20,957 bases of DNA. It comes from a virus. The position numbers and the translations under genes were made by a program. Positions 16,202-20,957 of this stretch are shown here, piece after piece (within the stretch, counting starts at the first letter, position 1; every line of letters begins with the position of its first letter). A model generated the notes under the pieces. It saw only the letters and a program-made list of their open reading frames with translations. It was not told the origin of the DNA and did not search any database. Location: the IMG/VR virus record IMGVR_UViG_3300026097_001034, positions 1 through 20,957 of that record; one strand, written 5' to 3'.

Positions 16202-16544
16202 CTAGTAATTTCTCTACACTTCTTTTTTTAGATAATTCTCTATATTCATTGTAGTATTCAAGAGTCGAAGTAAAATATCTGTCAAAAATTTCTTCTCGAA
16301 AACTTTCTAGATCTTCTACTAATATGGGATTTTCGTTTGCGTCTAATAACACTATGTTTTCAATTCTTTGCATAGAACATAGACTCTGCACAAAGTTTAA
16401 TAGTGTTTGATCGATTTTAAAAAGACCACCATGGTAGCCGTAGGTTAATTTTGCGGCGATTTTTTCTTTAAGTTCTTGTCTTTGAACAGCTAGAGTTTGT
16501 TTGTAGTTTGAAAAATTTAGTGCCGATTGAAATACTTCGTTCAT
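16194..16544 (-). CDS. Unknown 116-aa helical protein, first gene of the operon
   Basis: No family recognised. Residues 10-35 and 75-116 are charged and predicted-helix-like by eye (NYKQTLAVQRQELKEKI, SFREEIFDRYFTSTLEYY), with a central YGYHGGLFKID and a short hydrophobic strand NIVLLDANENP. It is cytoplasmic by composition. It is the promoter-proximal gene, with GGAG 6 bases before the ATG and a TATAAATA box 30 bases upstream, so it is probably the most highly expressed product of the operon. A chaperone or structural role beside the tail genes is conceivable but not shown. Confidence 0.75.
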   Translation of the reverse strand: MNEVFQSALNFSNYKQTLAVQRQELKEKIAAKLTYGYHGGLFKIDQTLLNFVQSLCSMQRIENIVLLDANENPILVEDLESFREEIFDRYFTSTLEYYNEYRELSKKRSVEKLLDE

Positions 16545-16573
16545 ATACTGCTCCGTTAGTTATAGTAGCAGTT

Positions 16574-16581
16574 TATTTATA
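16574..16581 (-). promoter_or_regulatory. T4-type late promoter for the ten-gene operon
   Basis: The minus strand reads TATAAATA exactly, in the 61-bp gap between the adhesin gene and the 116-aa gene. The predicted start near 16568 gives a ~24-nt leader containing GGAG (16551-16554), six bases before the ATG. This is the best-formed promoter and ribosome-site combination in the window. Confidence 0.7.
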
Positions 16582-16605
16582 GAGGAATTGTCTACCTAAA
16601 AAAAT

Positions 16606-18408
16606 TTATGAAACAGGCCCCAGAACGGTTCCTACATTTCTAAATGCGACGTTGGCAATACCCTTAACAGAAAGACCTGCAGATCCGCCGATACCTCCTG
16701 TGCCTTCAAGGTGCTGGTGATCGGGACTTTGTGCAAAGTTCACATTGCCTCGACCGCCAGGCGATCCATTTTCGCCCCAATTGCCTCCGGTTCCGCCGGC
16801 GCCGCCGACAACATTAGAGTTGCCGTCACTACTAGCACTTCCGCCGGAACCAGCTGAACTAAATGTTCCGGGTTGTCCGTCTTCATTAGGGACAGGGAAA
16901 AATGTGAATTTGTCAACGGATATACCTCCGGATGAGTTAAACCCGTTGCTTGATCTACCGCCGCCGCCTGCGCCGCCTTTTTCTGTGCTAGAGCTAACGA
17001 GTTGATCTTGAGGCTGAGTCCAGACAAGCAATTGAGCGAATCCACCGCCACCGCCACCGCCACCGCCGCCGGCGATGGTACCGTTATTGTCAATCATAGC
17101 ATTTACGCTAATAGTCAACGCTGTTCCTCCAGGATTTCCTGGATCACCGCCGGGTGGGTCCCACCTACCTCTATACGGATACGGCGCATCAAAAAGATTT
17201 ACTGATCTTACCGAACCGCCATTGCCGCCACGACCTACAATTGTTCCATTGTTTATTAAACTTACACCGTTGGGGAAGCTTCCTGAAATTGTGCAAGCGG
17301 CTGTGCTATCACCTGCGGTATTGCCTGATATAACAACACCGCTGTTAATTGTAATTGCTACTGCATCTGAGCCATTCCATCCGTTATTAAGAGCATAGGT
17401 ACGGATATTGAGATTGGTTTGATTAGTTGTAATTGTTCTCTTAAATGGTGCATCTGTCGGTGAAACATTTACGCTGGTTATATTTCCGAAACTGACGCTG
17501 GGTTTTTCTATAGTGACTGGTGTATTATTAGCTGGAACAAGTTTAAATATAGGATCTATGCTGCTTAAACTGAGACTCAGTGTTCCATCGACACCGTCAG
17601 GACCTACTACATTAAAATCGTGTCCGTCAATCCACTCCACCAAAAATTCTACAATTCTAGCGGTACCATTACTATTGTCTGATACTCCAGGAGTTCTAGC
17701 AGTAATCCTGTATGTGTTAGCACCGTATGGAGAACTTGAGGATTGTGTATATACTGTTTGATACGAGCCGCCCAATCTAAAATAATTTTGTCCGTTGTTA
17801 GGATTAACTCCGGTTCCTGGACGATTTCCTGCAAATATATCTGTGGCGGCAGCGGTTAAGAGATTAGACCACTCTGTATTTTGTGCGGCGATTGTTCCCG
17901 TGTCACTGCCGGTTGTTCCACCAGTTCGTGAACTTAAAAACGAAAAAGATCCGCCACTATTAAAATAATGTCTTGCCTGTTCAGCGGTACTCCATTCTAG
18001 TGTAATTAAACAGGTGCATTTCTCTCGCCATAGCGTGGTTCTTGTTTGTGTCCCATAATTAGTGGTTGTAAATTGTTGGCTTCCAACAGTAAATCTTGTC
18101 GAATCTAACGATTGGATTTCTGTAAGAAATTTGTTCCAAACAGAATTTGAAGTGTTGTATCTGATTTTTTGTGCTTCTACTGCACTAGGTAGTGAAGGAA
18201 TAGTCCCATTTTGATGTCGATATACATTAATTATATCGTTTCTTAGATCATCCCATTCTTGAATTGTGACTTTTTGCCCTGCAGAAACAGGACTACTTAA
18301 AACCGGTTGTCCGTATCCTGTATTGCTAGAGCCTGTACCTAAGACTCTTGCAACAATGGTTTGAATACTGTTATAGTCATCTCTGTCAATTATATCGCCT
18401 ACAGCCAT
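16606..18408 (-). CDS. Virion structural protein with C-terminal glycine-rich adhesin domain
   Basis: About 600 residues in two parts. Residues 1-~315 are a copy of the structural domain seen whole in the 314-aa neighbour: GDIIDRDDYNSI, TGYGQPVLSS, WDDLRNDIINV, ARHYFNSGGSF, SSRTGG. Residues ~320-600 are glycine-rich blocks separated by variable segments: GRGGNGG (393-399), PPGGDPGNPGG (419-429), a run of ten Gly (448-457), GGAGGGG (479-485), and further blocks to ~579. NNGTI[VA]G recurs at 387-393 and 442-448, with VGTVLG near the end. This is the layout of gp38-type tail-fibre adhesins, whose polyglycine helices display receptor-contacting loops; assignment as the receptor-binding tip is inference. 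The ATG at 18408 is preferred to the adjacent GTG because AGAGG sits six bases before it. No membrane segments. Confidence 0.8.
   Translation of the reverse strand: MAVGDIIDRDDYNSIQTIVARVLGTGSSNTGYGQPVLSSPVSAGQKVTIQEWDDLRNDIINVYRHQNGTIPSLPSAVEAQKIRYNTSNSVWNKFLTEIQSLDSTRFTVGSQQFTTTNYGTQTRTTLWREKCTCLITLEWSTAEQARHYFNSGGSFSFLSSRTGGTTGSDTGTIAAQNTEWSNLLTAAATDIFAGNRPGTGVNPNNGQNYFRLGGSYQTVYTQSSSSPYGANTYRITARTPGVSDNSNGTARIVEFLVEWIDGHDFNVVGPDGVDGTLSLSLSSIDPIFKLVPANNTPVTIEKPSVSFGNITSVNVSPTDAPFKRTITTNQTNLNIRTYALNNGWNGSDAVAITINSGVVISGNTAGDSTAACTISGSFPNGVSLINNGTIVGRGGNGGSVRSVNLFDAPYPYRGRWDPPGGDPGNPGGTALTISVNAMIDNNGTIAGGGGGGGGGGFAQLLVWTQPQDQLVSSSTEKGGAGGGGRSSNGFNSSGGISVDKFTFFPVPNEDGQPGTFSSAGSGGSASSDGNSNVVGGAGGTGGNWGENGSPGGRGNVNFAQSPDHQHLEGTGGIGGSAGLSVKGIANVAFRNVGTVLGPVS
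17042..17071. repeat. Short tandem repeat encoding the ten-glycine run
   Basis: CCACCG is repeated four times, then degenerates to CCGCCGG. On the coding strand these are alternating GGC and GGT codons. The tract is far more GC-rich than the surrounding genes. Changes by whole units would keep the frame, so length variation would alter only the glycine run. Confidence 0.7.
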
Positions 18409-18423
18409 CACATACCTCTAAAG

Positions 18424-18431
18424 TATTTATC
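18424..18431 (-). promoter_or_regulatory. Late-promoter variant GATAAATA before the adhesin gene
   Basis: One mismatch from TATAAATA, in the short gap after the 314-aa gene. The predicted start near 18418 would trim the first base of the AGAGG ribosome site at 18415-18419, so it may be weak, and the gene may also be read through from upstream. Confidence 0.4.
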
Positions 18432-18439
18432 TGCTACTA

Positions 18440-19384
18440 TTATGAAGCTGTTATATTTGATACAGTGTATGCGGGACTGGTTATTGCAAATGCTCCTGTA
18501 GGGCCACCATCTGCTACATCCACAGGTTGTAAAACTCCTGATGCTTTTTGTTCTTCTAGTGTAATGGTTAGTGTTCCGTCTACTTGATCTATTGGTAAAT
18601 TTTCATCTGCTGGAAATCCGGCAACTATATCTGGATCAATGTATGCGTCAATTAATTCTACTTTTATATCTACTTCTGTAGCAGTTCCAGTGTTATTGTT
18701 TGCAACATCGCATTTTGCAGATATTCTATAAGTATTATCAGCATAAGCCGCACTAGAACTAACTTCGTATAATGTTTGATATGAATTGGTTAGCGTGTAA
18801 AAATTAATTTCTTCACCTGTGCCTGCTTTGAATAATTGTGTTCCTGTCTCAGTCAACAAAGCAGTCCAGGAGTCATTTTGCAGTGTAGCAGAACCGCCTG
18901 TCCTTGAAGTTGTAATTTTTACATTACCGCCACTGTTAAAAAAATACCTTGCTTCATTAGCATTGTTAAAAGTCATTGTGCAGGTTAAAGTTGCCAAACT
19001 GCTCCAGCCACTAGAATAAGTTTTAGGCGATCCTATAGCAGAAGTAACACTTTGGCTCGGAGCAAGATCAAATCTGTTTGCTCTGGCTTGATTAGTTAAG
19101 GTATTGTAATTCACTACAGGATCGCTGGCTCGATCGTCGATTACATCGCCTGTGCTGATCAAAACCGCAGATGGTGTGTTGCCTGTTTGGTGAATAAGTG
19201 CGTTTATTACGTCAAATCTCAAAGCCGTCCACTGTGCCGCTGTGATTGTATTCCCAGTCGTAACAGTGCTGCTTACTATAGATTGTCCATAACCGTAGGT
19301 GCCTAACCCTGTCCCCATTACTTCAATAATATTTGCTCTAATAGAATTATAGTCTAGAGCTTCTATATCACCAGCTAATGCCAT
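18440..19384 (-). CDS. Virion structural protein, short paralog without adhesin tail
   Basis: A 314-residue protein of the type common in T4-like marine phage structural clusters. It shows GDIEALDYNSIRANI (5-19), GTYGYGQSIVSST, AAQWTALRFDVINALIH, ARYFFNSGGNV and TTSRTGG in the same order and spacing as the first half of the following adhesin gene. The body is Ser/Thr/Asn-rich and strand-rich, without cysteine clusters or membrane segments. Its ATG overlaps the stop of the fibre-like gene (TAATG). It may be a baseplate or fibre component; its exact place in the virion is unknown. Confidence 0.8.
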   Translation of the reverse strand: MALAGDIEALDYNSIRANIIEVMGTGLGTYGYGQSIVSSTVTTGNTITAAQWTALRFDVINALIHQTGNTPSAVLISTGDVIDDRASDPVVNYNTLTNQARANRFDLAPSQSVTSAIGSPKTYSSGWSSLATLTCTMTFNNANEARYFFNSGGNVKITTSRTGGSATLQNDSWTALLTETGTQLFKAGTGEEINFYTLTNSYQTLYEVSSSAAYADNTYRISAKCDVANNNTGTATEVDIKVELIDAYIDPDIVAGFPADENLPIDQVDGTLTITLEEQKASGVLQPVDVADGGPTGAFAITSPAYTVSNITAS

Positions 19385-20957
19385 TATAAAATTACCGCTT
19401 CAATAAGTTTTACTGATTCGCTCTCATTTGATTCTAATGCTACACCAAAAACGTGGCCGCCATTTCCGGCAATCGCATAGCCATTTTGTCCTGCAATTAA
19501 AGTGTCACCTTTTTGTACCCAGCCGCCGACCTTAACAGGAACACGGCCTTTTAGTGCAATGTAAATACCGCCTTCTAGCTCGCTGTTCATCATAAATGCT
19601 GGATTTTCAGAAACAACACCTATTACATGCGATCCTACTGTGCAAGCAGTTACTTCGGCTTCTCCGCCAACTTTAACAACTGTTCCAACTTCATATTGTT
19701 TATCTGTTAAGTATTTTTCTGCAAGATCGGCATATCTTGCAGCAGTAGCAGTTCCATCAAAAATATTTGCTAACAAGTTTCCTGAACCGTCCCTGGCAGC
19801 AATAGTATCTGCAGTTTTGGTTGTTTTTGCACTTCTATAATTGGGATCTGTATCTGTTGCACTATCATTGATAAGCAATCTATCTGCTTTGTCGGCTATA
19901 CCTACAAATTGCACAGCGTTAATATTCCCGTCTGTATCTCTTACAACTACTGACTGCTTGTTTGCACCGCTAGGAATAGCGACTGAAGGATCTATATTTG
20001 TTAATTTACTTGAATTAGTTGCTGTTCCTTGAACATTGCCAACAACACTGCCTTGTAAAATTCCAAATAAGTTTGCTTCCGTTACTGTCGGATCACCTAT
20101 GTGGTTTGTTGTAGCATTTACAAGAACAGTACCGCCACTACCTGTTACATTGCCTGCATGGATACCGGTAGTGTTTCCAGTTACATTTCCTACTAAATTT
20201 CCAGTAAATGTTGTAGCATGAACATTGTTCCATCTACGACTAGCAGTACCTACTGTATAAACATTGTCTACACCAGGTTCGATGCTAGAATCAGTAATTT
20301 TTAAAATATCACGTTCATCTGAAGTTTGAGTTACAACGATTCTAAATGTAATATCCTCGCCTAACTGATTAGAAAACAACAAACCATCAGTGCCATCAAC
20401 ATTTACTTTGAGATCGTTGTCATTTCCTAACACGAACCCAGGATCTCTAAATACAATCTCACCGTCAAATACTGTATTTCCTCTTTGAACAAAATCACTT
20501 GCTAAAACTCCACCTAGTCTTAACGCATTTGATGATGTCCCCCAATATACATGATCATTTTGAGATACACCTGATGAGTTTGTATCAACTAGATTAAATC
20601 CTTTCTTTATTTCGGTAAACCCTTCGATAGGATTTATTGTGCTGTTAATTGTAAAGGCATCTCTACTTATAATTCCAATTACTTTACCTCCTGAAGATAA
20701 AGTAAGTATATTTCGATTGGTTAACCCAGTATCTTTTACAACTTGTGCAACTGCGGCACTTGTTCCTAGTTCTGGATTAGATTCTGGACCTACCAAAACA
20801 AATTCTATTCCGGTCCACACATATAGCTGATTAGCATCCGTATCCAGCCAGAATTCTCCAATACCCAGTCCGGTAGGAGCTGTAGACCCTACTTCAGCAC
20901 CATTAGCAATCTTAAATCGACTGCCGTCATAAAATTTTAATTTATTATTAGCACTGT
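19384..20957 (-). CDS. Tail-fibre-like structural protein (N-terminus outside window)
   Basis: The frame is open to the right edge: 523 codons are visible and the start lies outside the window. A GTG at 20820 could pass for a start, but the residues before it (FYDGSRFKI, GEFWLDTDANQLYVW) are ordinary coding sequence of this family. The middle has GTASRRWNNVHATTFTG, the cyanophage fibre signature, then repeats of GN[LV][TV]G and related hexapeptide-like units up to GNVQGTATNSSK, suggesting a beta-helical or collagen-like shaft. The last ~120 residues (from YADLAEKYL) form a distinct compact domain ending in LKGRVPVKVGG and GHVFGVALES, probably a trimerisation or capping module. It lies upstream of the two structural paralogs and is transcribed with them. 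Confidence 0.8.
   Translation of the reverse strand, partial: SANNKLKFYDGSRFKIANGAEVGSTAPTGLGIGEFWLDTDANQLYVWTGIEFVLVGPESNPELGTSAAVAQVVKDTGLTNRNILTLSSGGKVIGIISRDAFTINSTINPIEGFTEIKKGFNLVDTNSSGVSQNDHVYWGTSSNALRLGGVLASDFVQRGNTVFDGEIVFRDPGFVLGNDNDLKVNVDGTDGLLFSNQLGEDITFRIVVTQTSDERDILKITDSSIEPGVDNVYTVGTASRRWNNVHATTFTGNLVGNVTGNTTGIHAGNVTGSGGTVLVNATTNHIGDPTVTEANLFGILQGSVVGNVQGTATNSSKLTNIDPSVAIPSGANKQSVVVRDTDGNINAVQFVGIADKADRLLINDSATDTDPNYRSAKTTKTADTIAARDGSGNLLANIFDGTATAARYADLAEKYLTDKQYEVGTVVKVGGEAEVTACTVGSHVIGVVSENPAFMMNSELEGGIYIALKGRVPVKVGGWVQKGDTLIAGQNGYAIAGNGGHVFGVALESNESESVKLIEAVIL

Noticed and set aside
16740-17398. Proline-rich plus-strand frames and a Val/Ala-rich shifted minus frame
   Set aside because: They are the complement or frameshift of the glycine-codon tracts in the adhesin gene, which keep all frames open.
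18409-18411. GTG as the start of the adhesin-like protein
   Set aside because: An ATG follows immediately and is better spaced from AGAGG.
20818-20820. GTG as the start of the fibre-like protein
   Set aside because: The frame is open upstream to the window edge and the extra residues read as typical family sequence, so the true start is outside.
1-20957. CRISPR array, tRNA genes, integrase or insertion sequence
   Set aside because: No regularly spaced direct repeats, cloverleaf sequences, transposase or recombinase motifs were seen on either strand.
1-20957. Bacterial capsule or O-antigen locus
   Set aside because: No Wzx/Wzy, membrane-spanning transferase or lipid-linked initiating enzyme is present, while tail proteins and TATAAATA boxes point to a T4-like phage.

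Overview
The window looks like part of the late region of a low-GC marine T4-like myovirus, of the kind that infects cyanobacteria or SAR11-type bacteria. Three things support this. The right end encodes tail-type structural proteins, including a repeat-rich fibre-like protein and two copies of a short structural domain, one of them fused to a glycine-rich adhesin-like tip. Four octamers matching or nearly matching the T4 late promoter TATAAATA lie just upstream of gene starts. Genes are packed with 1-14 bp overlaps. No replication, integration, tRNA or host housekeeping genes are visible. The exact host cannot be read from the sequence.

Layout, left to right. (1) 1-901, minus: a nucleotide-sugar dehydrogenase, cut by the window edge. 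(2) 960-4196, plus: four overlapping genes, namely a very short DegT-type aminotransferase, an amidinotransferase with an intact catalytic triad, a 2-oxoglutarate/Fe(II) oxygenase, and a putative GT-B-like glycosyltransferase. (3) 4281-6203, minus: a cobalamin-binding radical SAM enzyme. (4) 6256-7467, plus: a second member of the same putative glycosyltransferase family. (5) 7459-16544, minus: a ten-gene overlapping operon behind a TATAAATA promoter. In transcription order it encodes an unknown 116-aa protein, two DxD-type glycosyltransferase-like paralogs, an unknown 207-aa protein, two further DxD-type paralogs, a twitch-type radical SAM protein, a third member of the putative glycosyltransferase family, an SGNH hydrolase and an NAD-dependent epimerase. 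(6) 16606-20957, minus: the structural genes, namely the adhesin-like protein, its shorter paralog, and the C-terminal part of a fibre-like protein that runs off the right edge.

Taken together, regions 1-5 form a glycan or small-molecule tailoring island beside probable receptor-binding genes. The chemistry present is sugar oxidation and epimerisation, transamination, amidino transfer, hydroxylation, radical chemistry, several glycosyl transfers and ester hydrolysis. Control from late-type promoters would place this chemistry at the time of virion assembly. That makes decoration of virion proteins, or late remodelling of the host surface, the most economical reading. This is inference. The two divergent intergenic regions (902-959 and 6204-6255) share an identical 12-bp motif, and the plus-strand genes beside them have no Shine-Dalgarno sequence.
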